Below, one piece after another: positions 1 to 7,760 of a stretch of DNA of 17,826 bases; the stretch's first letter is position 1, and each line of letters starts with the position of its first letter. Source of the DNA: Acetobacteraceae bacterium (GTDB lineage Bacteria > Pseudomonadota > Alphaproteobacteria > Acetobacterales > Acetobacteraceae); contig JASHVB010000696.1 of the NCBI GenBank assembly GCA_030039695.1, positions 1 through 17,826 on the forward strand. Reading direction: 5' to 3'. Under the pieces are notes generated by a model, which ran no database searches, was not told the DNA's origin, and saw only the letters and a list, made by a program, of their open reading frames with translations. A program made the translations under genes and the position numbers.

Positions 1-1
1 C

Positions 2-1429
2 CTGGCGAACCGCATCCAGGACTGCGGTTCAGAGCTGCTGATCACGGCCGACGAAGGAAGGCGCGGCGGGCGCACCGTGCCATTGAAGGGCAATGCCGAC
101 GTGGCGCTGAAGACATGCCCTGGCGTGAAGAACGTCATCATAGTGAAGGTGACGGGCAAGGACGTGCCGATGGTCGCTGGGCGCGATCTTGACTACGCGA
201 CGCTGTGTGCGGCCGCCTCGCCCGACTGCCCGCCGTTGGAAATGAACGCGGAAGACCCGTTGTTCATTCTGTATACGTCCGGCAGCACTGGCAGGCCGAA
301 GGGCGTGCTGCACACCACCGGCGGATACATGGTCTGGGCGAGCTTCACGCATGAAATCGTGTTCGACTACCAGCCGGGCGAAGTCTACTGGTGCACGGCA
401 GATGTCGGTTGGGTGACCGGGCACACGTATATCGTGTACGGACCGCTGGCGAACGGTGCGACGACGGTGATGTTCGAAGGGATCCCAAACTATCCTGATA
501 GCAGCCGCTTCTGGCAGGTGGTGGACAAGCACAAGGTCAACATCTTCTACACCGCACCGACCGCAATCCGCGCGCTGATGCGCGACGGCGAGGGGCCGGT
601 GCGCAAGACGTCGCGCCGCTCACTGCGCATCCTTGGCAGCGTTGGCGAGCCGATCAATCCGGAAGCCTGGCTTTGGTACGAGCGTGTCGTGGGCGAGCAT
701 CGCTGCCCAATCGTCGATACGTGGTGGCAGACGGAAACGGGCGGTATCCTGATCTCGCCGCTGCCGGGTGCGACCGCGTTGAAGCCGGGCTCGGCGACGC
801 GTCCTCTGCCGGGGGTGAGACCCATCATCGTCGATGGCGACGGACATGAGCTGCACGGGCCGTGCGAGGGAAATCTGTGCTTGGCCGACTCCTGGCCGGG
901 GCAGATGCGCACCGTGTTCGGCGATCACGAGCGCTTTGCGCAGACCTATTTCGCCACGTTCAAGAACCTGTACTTCACCGGTGATGGCGCACGGCGTGAC
1001 GCAGACGGCTATTACTGGATCACCGGTCGTGTCGACGACGTGATCAACGTGTCTGGCCATCGCATGGGCACCGCGGAAGTCGAAAGTGCCCTGGTGGCGC
1101 ATCCGAAGGTGGCGGAAGCCGCCGTGGTGGGATTCCCTCACGACATCAAGGGGCAGGGCATCTACGCGTACGTGACGTTGAAGCTGGGCGAGGAGCCGAC
1201 CGAAGAACTGCGCAAGGAACTCGTCTCCTGGGTGCGTAAGGAGATCGGGCCGATTGCCTCCCCTGATGCGATTCAGTGGGCGCCAGCATTGCCGAAGACA
1301 CGTAGTGGCAAGATCATGCGCCGCATCCTGCGCAAGATCGCGGCGAACGAGACCGAAAGCCTGGGCGATACGTCGACGTTGGCGGATCCTGCCGTGGTGA
1401 CGGAGCTGGTGGACAACCGCGTGACATGA
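2..1429 (+). CDS. acs: Acetyl-CoA synthetase (AMP-forming), 5'-truncated by window edge
   Basis: Acs activates acetate with ATP to acetyl-AMP and then forms acetyl-CoA in the cytoplasm. The reading frame is open from base 2, and the residues before the first possible start (GTG at 77) already match Acs ([10 protein letters not shown], then ITADEG). The gene therefore begins outside the window, and GTG 77 is not its start. About 475 of roughly 650 residues are visible. Motifs seen in order: the phosphate-binding loop [11 protein letters not shown] (272-304), WWQTETGG, the hinge region YFTGDG...[13 protein letters not shown], and the C-terminal PKTRSGK. The lysine codon of PKTRSGK at 1310-1312 corresponds to the acetylation-regulated catalytic lysine of the family. 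The C-terminal domain looks complete, ending in TGA. The gene converges on the DUF1993 gene with only 45 bp between stops and no obvious terminator there. Propionyl-CoA synthetase is a less likely alternative. Confidence 0.96.
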   Translation: MANRIQDCGSELLITADEGRRGGRTVPLKGNADVALKTCPGVKNVIIVKVTGKDVPMVAGRDLDYATLCAAASPDCPPLEMNAEDPLFILYTSGSTGRPKGVLHTTGGYMVWASFTHEIVFDYQPGEVYWCTADVGWVTGHTYIVYGPLANGATTVMFEGIPNYPDSSRFWQVVDKHKVNIFYTAPTAIRALMRDGEGPVRKTSRRSLRILGSVGEPINPEAWLWYERVVGEHRCPIVDTWWQTETGGILISPLPGATALKPGSATRPLPGVRPIIVDGDGHELHGPCEGNLCLADSWPGQMRTVFGDHERFAQTYFATFKNLYFTGDGARRDADGYYWITGRVDDVINVSGHRMGTAEVESALVAHPKVAEAAVVGFPHDIKGQGIYAYVTLKLGEEPTEELRKELVSWVRKEIGPIASPDAIQWAPALPKTRSGKIMRRILRKIAANETESLGDTSTLADPAVVTELVDNRVT

Positions 1430-1474
1430 GAGGGCCGCTATCCATCTGTCGGACCGCACCGCCCGATTGAAGTC

Positions 1475-1984
1475 TCAGAACGTCCCCAGGAAGTCCCGCT
1501 TGCCGACCTCGATGCCGCGATGCCGCAGAATGTTGTACGCCGTTGTGGTGTGGAAGTAGAGGTTCGGCAGGCAGAAGTGCAGCAGATAGGCCCGGCCCTT
1601 CATGGTGCGCTGCGTGCTGCCAGCCATCCAGGAGATGTCTTTGTCCTCGGTGCCTTCGATCTGTGCTGCAGGGACGCTTTTCACGAACACCAGCGACTTC
1701 TCCACGCGGTCACGCGCCGCGGTGAGCGTCGCGTCATCGCTGGCGGCGAAGTCAGGCGGCGTAACACCCGCCAGCCGCCCTGGTGCATTTCGCGCGAAAT
1801 CAGTGGCTTGGCGGATTTGCCGGGCAAAGGTGAACATGTCCGGATAGAGCCGGTCCGCCAACAGCGCGGAGTCTTCGAATTTCTTTGCCGCTGCTTGCTC
1901 AATCGCCTTGCCGAGCACGCCGGACAGGCCGCTCATCATCTGCGCGCAGACGGGAACGCAGGCATCGTACATCGAGAAGGCCAT
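1475..1984 (-). CDS. DUF1993 domain-containing protein
   Basis: This 169-residue soluble protein matches my recollection of the DUF1993 family, a DinB-like helical fold of unknown function. Diagnostic blocks are YDACVPVCAQMMSGLSGVL at the N-terminus, LYPDMFTFARQIRQATDFA in the middle, and LPNLYFHTTTAYNILRHRG followed by GKRDFLG at the C-terminus. The conserved histidines in the middle and near the C-terminus resemble the metal-site positions of DinB folds, but a metal role is inference. The ATG at 1984 is preceded by a strong ribosome binding site (GAGGAGGAAT, about 6-8 bases upstream), and no better start exists. It is the last gene of a minus-strand run and lies 38 bp after the MarC-family gene. 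Its role in the operon is unknown. Confidence 0.88.
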   Translation of the reverse strand: MAFSMYDACVPVCAQMMSGLSGVLGKAIEQAAAKKFEDSALLADRLYPDMFTFARQIRQATDFARNAPGRLAGVTPPDFAASDDATLTAARDRVEKSLVFVKSVPAAQIEGTEDKDISWMAGSTQRTMKGRAYLLHFCLPNLYFHTTTAYNILRHRGIEVGKRDFLGTF

Positions 1985-2022
1985 AAGTCATTCCTCCTCT
2001 GTTGCAGCCAGATCGGGTGAGT

Positions 2023-2679
2023 TCAGTGCGGCCGCAGCAGCGGCGCCAGCACGTCACCCGCCCCGGTGATCAGGATCTGCACGCCAATGCACAGCAGCAG
2101 GAAGGCGGAAAGCCGTGTGACCATACGGCTGCCCCTGGGCCCCATCAGGCGCGAGATGCGATCGGCCGAACCGTAGGTGATCCAGATGACGACCGCCAGC
2201 GCTACCGTCGCTGCGGTCATGCCGAGAAAATACGGCACAAGGGGCTCAGGATCGTGAGGGTGGCCGGATCCCAGCGTGATCGCGACCGCAATGGTGCCCG
2301 GCCCCGTCGTGATCGGGATGGTCAACGGGAACAGGACGATGTCATCGGTGGTTCCCGCGTCTGCCGCTTGCGCCTGCTTGCGATCATCATGTTCTTCCGG
2401 CGCGTGCAACAGATGCCAGCCAGTGAGTGCGACAACAATGCCGCCGGCGACGCGCAGCGCGGCGAGTGTAATACCGAAGAAGCCAAGTACGTAGGGCCCG
2501 GCCCACAACGCAACCGTCATCACAATCAGCGAATACAGCGCCACCTGACCGGCCAGCCGCGTACGCTGGTACGACCGGAAGGCGGTGACTTCGCGAAAGA
2601 TGAAGGCACCGCTTATCGGATTGACGATCGAGAACAGTGCGGGGAAGCCAAGCAGGAAGGCGGCAATCGCCTGGTTCAT
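2023..2679 (-). CDS. MarC family integral membrane protein
   Basis: A 218-residue inner-membrane protein of the MarC/NAAT family. E. coli MarC was once linked to antibiotic resistance, and archaeal members have been reported as neutral amino-acid transporters, so the substrate here is unknown. About six hydrophobic segments are visible, near residues 4-24, 43-68, 70-91, 114-137, 147-170 and 189-208. The family signature FPLTIPITTGPGTIAVAITL lies at 117-136, and the end SAFLLLCIGVQILITG (191-206) is also typical. A charged, probably cytoplasmic loop (EEHDDRKQAQAADAGTTDD) lies between segments 3 and 4. The ATG is 9 bp after the amidase stop with little Shine-Dalgarno character, which suggests translational coupling to the amidase. 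The context might hint at export or import of an amide, acid or amino compound, but that is speculation. Confidence 0.92.
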   Translation of the reverse strand: MNQAIAAFLLGFPALFSIVNPISGAFIFREVTAFRSYQRTRLAGQVALYSLIVMTVALWAGPYVLGFFGITLAALRVAGGIVVALTGWHLLHAPEEHDDRKQAQAADAGTTDDIVLFPLTIPITTGPGTIAVAITLGSGHPHDPEPLVPYFLGMTAATVALAVVIWITYGSADRISRLMGPRGSRMVTRLSAFLLLCIGVQILITGAGDVLAPLLRPH

Positions 2680-2688
2680 GCGGCAGCG

Positions 2689-4098
2689 TCAATCAAGTTT
2701 GGGACGTTTGTTTGTCCAGGGCTGCGCTTGCTCGAATGCTGCCGCCGCCTGCAGCACGCCTAGATCGTCGAAGCGGCGGCCAATGATCTGCAGGCCGACC
2801 GGCAATCCCTCGGCGTTGAAGCCGCAGGGGATGCTGGCAGCGGGGTTCCAGGACATGTTGAACGGATAGGAGAATTCCGCCCACATCACCCAGTCCCAGT
2901 CGTGCTGTGGCCAATGTTTCGGCATCAGCAACTCGGCGGGAAAGGCGGCAACCGAGACTGATGGGGTCAGCAGGAAATCCCAATCCTCAAACCAGCGATG
3001 GATGGCCGCAACATAGGCCATCTTGCGTTCGCGTGCTTCCTGGTACTGCGAGACCGAATAGTTCTGTGCTGCCCTGATGCAGGCCACCAGGCCAGGGTCC
3101 ATCTGCGGTTCCCACTTCTCCAGGTGGCGCGCGAGGCGTGTCATGTGCGCCGCCCAGAAAAAGCGGATCAGTTCGGGGCCCGCGCTGGCCCAGGGGGTTG
3201 GCACCTCCTCAACGGCTGCGCCGAGTTCAGTGAACTGTGCAACCGCTTTGCGCACCAGGTCGGCCACGTCGGGATCGACGCGTGCGTGACCCAAATCGGG
3301 GCTGAACGCGATGCGCTTGCCTTTGATTCCTTCGTGCAGGCGGTTCACGTAATTTGCCGGGCCCGCCTCCAAAGACGTGAAGTCGAGCACATGCGGCCCT
3401 GACATAACCTCCAACATCAGCGCATTGTCGGCGACGGTGCGGGTCATCGGCCCATTGTGCGAGGTGAAGTCGCCGACGGCGACCGGATAGGATGGCACGC
3501 GGCCGAAGCTGGGTTTCATCCCGAACACGCCGCAGAAATGCGACGGCATACGGATCGAGCCGGCCCCATCGCTGCCCTGGTGCAGCGGCCCGAAACCCGC
3601 TGCCGCAGCGGCGCCCGCGCCGGCCGATGACGCGCCGGCGTTGTAGCCGTGCTTCCATGGATTATGGGTGATGCCGGTCAGCGGGCTGTGCGACACGCCG
3701 GTCCAGCCGAATTCGGATGTCGTCGTCTTGCCCAGCACAATCGCCCCTGCTGCCTGCAGGCGCGTCACCAACGGCGTGTCCTCCTTGGGCTGGTCACCGG
3801 CGAAGATCTTGCTGCCGTGTTGCGTCGGAAAGTCCTTGGTTATGGCAAGGTCCTTGATCGTCACCGGAACGCCGTGCAGCTGGCCGATAGGCTGGTCGCG
3901 CATCAGCGCCACCTCCGCCCGCTTCGCGGCATCCACCGCCCGGTCCGCCGCGAGACAAGCGAACGCGTTCACTCGCGGTTCGTACTTTTCGATGCGTGAC
4001 AGCACCGCCTGCATGTATTCGACCGGCGAGAGCCGCTTTGTGCGGATCTGCTCGGCAATTTCGGAGGCCGGCGTGAAGCAGAGCGTTTCGGAGTCCAT
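2689..4098 (-). CDS. Amidase (amidase signature family)
   Basis: Hydrolyses a carboxylic amide to acid and ammonia. The 469-residue protein carries the Ser-cisSer-Lys triad of the amidase signature family: Lys82 (VTIKD), Ser157 in GASSAG, and nucleophile Ser181 in GSDGAGSIR. The 24-residue spacing between the serines matches malonamidase E2 as I recall it. The C-terminal IPCGFNAEGLPVGLQIIG block is also typical. I chose the ATG at 4098 because it follows AAGGGA with 7-base spacing and starts the family-like MDSETLCFTPASEIAEQI. The longer frame to 4167 would overlap the preceding SDR gene by 58 bp. The gene starts 11 bp after the SDR stop and ends 9 bp before the MarC-family start, so it lies inside a cotranscribed block. 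GatA is unlikely because no gatB or gatC neighbours are seen. The substrate is unknown. Confidence 0.93.
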   Translation of the reverse strand: MDSETLCFTPASEIAEQIRTKRLSPVEYMQAVLSRIEKYEPRVNAFACLAADRAVDAAKRAEVALMRDQPIGQLHGVPVTIKDLAITKDFPTQHGSKIFAGDQPKEDTPLVTRLQAAGAIVLGKTTTSEFGWTGVSHSPLTGITHNPWKHGYNAGASSAGAGAAAAAGFGPLHQGSDGAGSIRMPSHFCGVFGMKPSFGRVPSYPVAVGDFTSHNGPMTRTVADNALMLEVMSGPHVLDFTSLEAGPANYVNRLHEGIKGKRIAFSPDLGHARVDPDVADLVRKAVAQFTELGAAVEEVPTPWASAGPELIRFFWAAHMTRLARHLEKWEPQMDPGLVACIRAAQNYSVSQYQEARERKMAYVAAIHRWFEDWDFLLTPSVSVAAFPAELLMPKHWPQHDWDWVMWAEFSYPFNMSWNPAASIPCGFNAEGLPVGLQIIGRRFDDLGVLQAAAAFEQAQPWTNKRPKLD

Positions 4099-4109
4099 TC
4101 GTGTGTCCC

Positions 4110-4838
4110 TTAATATGTCGCACGGCCACCGGAGATATCGAACACCGCGCCGGTGGAGAAGCTGCATTCATCGCTTGCAAGCCAGAGTACTAACGAAGCG
4201 ACCTCGTCTATCTCGCCGAACCGGCCGAGTGGGATTTTCGACAGCATCCAGCCGATCTGCTGCTGCGTCATCTGTGTAAAGAGCGGCGTCTTCACTGCGG
4301 CTGGGGTGACGCAATTGGCCCGGATGTGCGTGGCGGCGAGTTCCTTGCCCAGCGCCTTGGTCAGCCCGATCACGCCAGCTTTCGACGCGGAATAGGCGGA
4401 GGCATTTGGATTGCCCTCCTTCCCCGCGATCGACGCAATGTTGACGATCCGGCCATAGTCGTTCATCTGCATGAACGGCACGACGGCGCGATTGCAATAG
4501 AACACACCTTTGAGGTTCACATCGATTACGCGATCCCACTCGGAGACCGGATATTCCCATGTCGTGTGGTTGGGGCCGGTGATGCCGGCAGATGTCACCA
4601 GGACGTCGATCCGCCCCAGGGCGGTGGCGGTATCGGCGGCCGCCCGATGCACGGCGTCTGGGTCAGTGACGTCCAGCTGCATCTTGTGCACAGCGTCCGC
4701 TTTTGCCAGACCAGCCGCGTCGCGATCCCATAGCGAGAGCTGCGCACCCTCCGCCGCCAGTCGCGCGGCAATGCCGGCGCCGATGCCGGACACGCCCCCG
4801 GTCACGATGGCCGTGCGTCCTGCGAAACGTGCTCTCAT
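4110..4838 (-). CDS. Short-chain dehydrogenase/reductase (SDR)
   Basis: A classical SDR of 242 residues, probably oxidising an alcohol or reducing a ketone with a nicotinamide cofactor. The Rossmann motif TGGVSGIG is at residues 13-20, and Asp38 at the end of beta-2 favours NAD(H) over NADP(H). The catalytic tetrad is Asn108, Ser136, Tyr149 and Lys153 (YSASK). The usual NNAG motif reads TSAG at 82-85, a mild deviation. The C-terminal CVTPAAVKTPL and ISGG blocks are typical of 3-oxoacyl-ACP-reductase-like members. The ATG at 4838 follows AGGGAG with 7-base spacing. The open frame continues upstream to 4964, but that extension lacks SDR character. This is the first gene of the SDR-amidase-MarC-DUF1993 run and is read away from the divergent intergenic region. 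The substrate is unknown. Confidence 0.94.
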   Translation of the reverse strand: MRARFAGRTAIVTGGVSGIGAGIAARLAAEGAQLSLWDRDAAGLAKADAVHKMQLDVTDPDAVHRAAADTATALGRIDVLVTSAGITGPNHTTWEYPVSEWDRVIDVNLKGVFYCNRAVVPFMQMNDYGRIVNIASIAGKEGNPNASAYSASKAGVIGLTKALGKELAATHIRANCVTPAAVKTPLFTQMTQQQIGWMLSKIPLGRFGEIDEVASLVLWLASDECSFSTGAVFDISGGRATY

Positions 4839-5106
4839 TGACGACTCCCTGCCGATGGCGCTCGTTATCACGACAGCGGACGGCAGTTCCGGCAAGAGCA
4901 CGCGAAGCGGCCAGAGTCGCGGGATGCCGCAACGTGAGGCCTGACAGTTGGCTGACTGTCGCAATCCGCCCAGTCCCGGACGCAGGCCAGTGCCGAACGA
5001 ACTCGCCTCGCCACGATGCCGGGCTGATTGGGCGGCGGGCTTTGCCGCCCCCGGTTATGCTCCGCTAATCTCCCGCTTGCGACCGATCCGCAGGGAGGAC
5101 CCAACC
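4839..5106. promoter_or_regulatory. Divergent intergenic region with an 18-bp dyad (candidate operator)
   Basis: These 268 bp separate two outward-facing transcription units, so both promoters should lie here. A perfect inverted repeat GACAGT-TGGCTG-ACTGTC occupies 4943-4960, about 105 bp upstream of the SDR start. A GC-rich hairpin GGGCGGC/GCCGCCC (5030-5036 with 5044-5050) lies in the probable leader of the dienelactone hydrolase gene. No convincing -35/-10 pair stands out for either direction. The dyad resembles a binding site for a dimeric regulator such as LysR- or GntR-type proteins, but no regulator gene is adjacent. Operator function is inference from symmetry and position. Confidence 0.4.
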
Positions 5107-5805
5107 ATGGCATCCATCACCGTTCCGGCCACCGACCGCTCCGGCAGCATGTCTTGCTTTGTCGCTGAGCCGAAAGCCAAGCCAGCCGGCGTCGTCGTGC
5201 TGATTCAGGAAATCTTCGGCGTGAACCAGGCGATGCGCGATATCGCCGACTGGGTTGCCGATATGCGATTCATCGCTGTGTGCCCCGACTTGTTCTGGCG
5301 TATCCAGCCGGGCATCGACATCACCGACAAGACGGAGGCGGAATGGAAGCAGGCGTTCGAATTGTTCGGCAAGTTTGACCAGGCGAAGGGTCTCGAGGAC
5401 CTGAAAGCGACTGTCGCCGCGGCTCGGGAAATGTCGGGTTCGAACGGTAGGGTCGCCACGATGGGCTACTGCCTGGGTGGTCGGCTCGCATTCATGATGG
5501 CCGAGCAATCCGATGCCGACGCGAACGTCTCGTATTACGGCGTCGGGCTCGACAATCTTCTGGGCGACGTCGACAAGGTGACGAAGCCACTGATCGTGCA
5601 CATTGCCGAAAATGATGAGTTCTTCCCGCCCGAAGGACGCGCGAAGGTCGTGGAGGCGACGAAAGGCCACCGGCTGATCCGCTGCTACAACTACCCGGGC
5701 GCAGACCACGCCTTCGCGCGGGTGAAGGGCGTGCACTGGGATGGCCGTTCCGCCGCAATGGCGAACGGGCGCAGCGCCGAGGCGCTGGTCGCGGCGCTCG
5801 GATAA
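5107..5805 (+). CDS. Dienelactone hydrolase family protein
   Basis: An alpha/beta hydrolase of 232 residues matching dienelactone hydrolase (carboxymethylenebutenolidase), which opens dienelactone to maleylacetate in chloroaromatic degradation. Related members act on other esters. Visible catalytic residues are Cys122 in GYCLGGR, Asp170 in AENDEFF and His201 in ADHAF, plus the activating Glu35 in QEIFGVN. These lie one residue from the Pseudomonas enzyme numbering I recall (Glu36, Cys123, Asp171, His202), and the length agrees with about 236. I chose ATG 5107 because GGGAGGA lies 7 bases upstream. The open frame back to 4948 has no family-like sequence. It is followed 53 bp later by the CoA-transferase in the same direction. 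No chlorocatechol dioxygenase or maleylacetate reductase is present, so a chloroaromatic role is not established. Confidence 0.94.
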   Translation: MASITVPATDRSGSMSCFVAEPKAKPAGVVVLIQEIFGVNQAMRDIADWVADMRFIAVCPDLFWRIQPGIDITDKTEAEWKQAFELFGKFDQAKGLEDLKATVAAAREMSGSNGRVATMGYCLGGRLAFMMAEQSDADANVSYYGVGLDNLLGDVDKVTKPLIVHIAENDEFFPPEGRAKVVEATKGHRLIRCYNYPGADHAFARVKGVHWDGRSAAMANGRSAEALVAALG

Positions 5806-5817
5806 TCACCCCCGCCG

Positions 5818-5842
5818 TCCCCCTCCCATTCGGCCAGGGGGA
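5818..5842. repeat. Intergenic hairpin TCCCCCT/AGGGGGA
   Basis: A perfect 7-bp inverted repeat (5818-5824 with 5836-5842, 11-base loop) lies in the 53-bp gap between dienelactone hydrolase and CoA-transferase. It has no T tract, so it is a poor intrinsic terminator. It could stabilise mRNA ends or be a degenerate copy of a dispersed pyrimidine/purine palindrome, since a similar hairpin lies at 15884-15910. Its purine arm ends 16 bases before the CoA-transferase ATG, too far for a normal ribosome binding site. Confidence 0.45.
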
Positions 5843-5858
5843 ATGTTAAACGCTCCAT

Positions 5859-7097
5859 ATGGACGCAACCGCAAACCCCGGCATCGCCGGTCAAGGCCTC
5901 GCACGGTCGCCGGGCGCCCTCTCCGGGATTAAGGTCATCGACCTGACCCGCGTACTCGGCGGCCCCTATTGCACGATGATCCTGTCGGACCACGGCGCCG
6001 AGGTCATCAAAATCGAGCCGCCGCAGGGCGACGAGACGCGCGACTGGGGCCCGCCATTCCGCGATGACGACGCCAGCTACTACATCGGCGTCAACCGCAA
6101 CAAGCGGGCCATGTCGCTCGATATCGGCAAGCCGGAAGGCCGCGCTGTCCTGTTGCGGCTGCTTGAAGACGCAGACGTGCTGATCGAGAACTTCAAGCCC
6201 GGGTCGATGGAAAAATGGGGCCTGGGCTACGAGGAGGTACTGTCGAGTCGCTTCCCCGCACTGATCCACTGCCGCATCTCGGGCTTCGGCGCCGGGGGCC
6301 CGCTCGGTGGCCTGCCCGGCTACGATGCGATCCTGCAGGCGATGACCGGCCTGATGAGCGTCAACGGCAACGCAGACACCGGGCCGATGCGCCTGGGCAC
6401 CGCGATCGTCGACATGGGCACCGGCCTCTATTCAGCAATCGGCATCCTCATGGCGCTGCACGAGCGCCGCGTATCCGGTCGCGGTCAATACCTCGACATG
6501 GCGCTGTACGACTGCGGATTGGCGCTACTGCATCCCCAGGCGGCGAACTATTTCCTGAACGGCAAGCGCCCTGTGGGGACCGGCAACGTGCACCCGAATC
6601 TGGTGCCCTATGACAAGTTCCCGACCAAAACCTGCGAGATCTTCATCGCCAGCGGCAACAACGGCCAGTTTCGCCGAATGTGCGAGATCATCGGCCGGCC
6701 CGAGCTCGTCGACGATCCGCGCTTCGCCGACAACGGCAAGCGCAACGTGAACCGCGACGCGCTCGGCGCCGCGCTCGCCGAGGCGTTTGCCGACCAGGAC
6801 GGCAACGAACTGGCCGACCGGCTGATCCGCAATGGCGTTCCTGCCGGGCCGGTGCTGCCGGTCGATCAGGCGACCGCCGCGCCGCATACCGCGCACCGCG
6901 AGATGGTGACAGAGCTCGACTGGTACAAAGGCATCGGCACGCCGATCAAGATGTCTCGCACGCCAGGCGGCACGCGCCGTCCGCCGCCGCGCTTTGGCCA
7001 GGATGGCGCGGCCATCCTGGCTCAGCACGGCTATTCCGACGCGGAGATCAGAGCGCTGGAGCGTGACGGCATACTGCACACCGAACGCCGGATCTGA
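5859..7097 (+). CDS. CaiB/BaiF (class III) CoA-transferase
   Basis: Transfers CoA between acyl-CoA and a free carboxylate through an aspartyl-CoA thioester, in the cytoplasm. The 412-residue length is normal for the family. Features seen: the N-terminal GIKVIDLTRVLGGPYC and GAEVIKIEPP blocks, NRNKRAMSLDI, IENFKPGSMEKWGLGYE, and Asp185 in TAIVDMGTGLYSA, the position of the catalytic aspartate (Asp169 in formyl-CoA transferase). The C-terminal part carries GVPAGPV. The ATG at 5859 lacks a close Shine-Dalgarno (AGGGGGA is 16 bases away), so the exact start is less certain. The first 20 residues look like a variable extension before GIKVIDL. It probably shares a transcript with the upstream dienelactone hydrolase. 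The substrate cannot be read from sequence; succinyl-CoA-dependent activation of an organic acid is common in the family. Confidence 0.95.
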   Translation: MDATANPGIAGQGLARSPGALSGIKVIDLTRVLGGPYCTMILSDHGAEVIKIEPPQGDETRDWGPPFRDDDASYYIGVNRNKRAMSLDIGKPEGRAVLLRLLEDADVLIENFKPGSMEKWGLGYEEVLSSRFPALIHCRISGFGAGGPLGGLPGYDAILQAMTGLMSVNGNADTGPMRLGTAIVDMGTGLYSAIGILMALHERRVSGRGQYLDMALYDCGLALLHPQAANYFLNGKRPVGTGNVHPNLVPYDKFPTKTCEIFIASGNNGQFRRMCEIIGRPELVDDPRFADNGKRNVNRDALGAALAEAFADQDGNELADRLIRNGVPAGPVLPVDQATAAPHTAHREMVTELDWYKGIGTPIKMSRTPGGTRRPPPRFGQDGAAILAQHGYSDAEIRALERDGILHTERRI

Positions 7098-7130
7098 TCG
7101 CTGCATGCATCCGCGCGCCTCGCAGCGATC
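7096..7130 (+). terminator. Hairpin at the end of the CoA-transferase gene
   Basis: A perfect 9-bp inverted repeat GATCGCTGC/GCAGCGATC (7096-7104 with 7122-7130, 17-base loop) begins inside the stop codon of the CoA-transferase gene. No T run follows, so intrinsic termination would be weak. It may instead be a 3'-end stabiliser or chance. Confidence 0.35.
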
Positions 7131-7162
7131 GACCAACGCCGTTTGATCGACCCGCGTGCCGC

Positions 7163-7459
7163 GTGCTGAAGTTGGTCGACCAGACGCGGATGGGCGGGGC
7201 GGCGTTCGATGCGTTGCAGCACCTCAAGGCCCATCCACAAGGGCGCGAGTCACTGCCGGATGATCGGCCGGAGACCCTGCTGGCGTGGCATCGGGACCAC
7301 GGCCGGAACCTCGGCCGTTCGCGGCGATCTTCGTGGATGAGCCCCGGCGTCTCGCCACTTGGCGCGGCGTCGCCCGTTTGGTCCGCGCCGCGCCGGATGT
7401 GGCTTCGACTTCTATTGCCGCTGCGGCAATGCCATGCACTTGCCACCCCGGTCGTTTGA
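7163..7459 (+). pseudogene. Coding-like remnant, unidentified
   Basis: From the GTG at 7163 the frame reads as plausible protein for about 50 residues (MGGAAFDALQHLKAHPQG, then PETLLAWHRDHG). Most third codon positions there are G or C, as in the neighbouring real genes. After about 7320 the translation becomes low-complexity and Arg/Ser/Pro-rich, and it stops at 7459. No ribosome binding site precedes the start. I do not recognise the family. The likeliest reading is a fragment whose original frame continues elsewhere after an indel. Confidence 0.3.
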
Positions 7460-7760
7460 CGAGTCCTATTGCTGCGACCGCCGTGCCGATTTGGACGATG
7501 ACACGCTGGCTCGAGACGGCCTGGTGAACAGCTTTGACGACTATCTGCAACCGGGCGAGACGGAATTTCGCGCCGACCGTCCCTGGCGTGTCATTATGCC
7601 AGGACAGATGGAGCCAAGCCTTGTGGACTCGGGATCAACCGATGACACACTGTACATCGCACACCAGGTATCCTGGCGTACGGCGTACATCGCACACCAG
7701 GTATCCTGGCGTACGGCTGCGCCTCTTCAACTCGAACCCCGGCTTCCGCAAGGCCGATAG
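7392..7760 (+). pseudogene. Cys-rich coding-like remnant, unidentified
   Basis: This second frame reads sensibly from about 7400 to 7640. It encodes GCGFDFYCRCGNAMHLPPR, a CC pair shortly after, then an acidic stretch (ADLDDDTLARDGLVNSFDDY) and PWRVIMPGQM. The C-x-C and CC spacing could be a small zinc site. There is no start codon with a ribosome binding site, and the frame begins where the neighbouring coding-like frame (7163 onward) loses quality, so the two may be halves of one frameshifted gene. The 3' end carries the in-frame 33-bp duplication (YIAHQVSWRTA twice) and then stops at 7760. I cannot name the family. Confidence 0.3.
7652..7717. repeat. Perfect 33-bp tandem duplication
   Basis: Positions 7652-7684 and 7685-7717 are identical over all 33 bases, and neither flank extends the match. 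Each unit contains the inverted repeat CCAGG-TAT-CCTGG and is bounded by GTAC near both ends. The unit length is a multiple of three, so both strands keep their frames across it. Two perfect copies imply a recent duplication or active maintenance. Confidence 0.9.

Noticed and set aside
620..1459. 279-residue minus-strand frame inside acs
   Set aside because: Antisense to conserved Acs motifs and with the low-complexity Arg/His/Gln composition of shadow frames.
1430..1474. Bidirectional terminator between acs and the DUF1993 gene
   Set aside because: I found no stable inverted repeat or T tract in these 45 bp.
4099..4167. Longer N-terminus for the amidase
   Set aside because: It would overlap the SDR coding end by 58 bp and lacks family similarity, while ATG 4098 has a good ribosome binding site.
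4948..5106. Longer N-terminus for the dienelactone hydrolase
   Set aside because: The extra 53 residues are not family-like and include the leader hairpin; ATG 5107 has GGGAGGA at ideal spacing.
7652..7717. Minimal CRISPR array
   Set aside because: The two 33-bp copies are directly adjacent with no spacer, and no cas genes are present.
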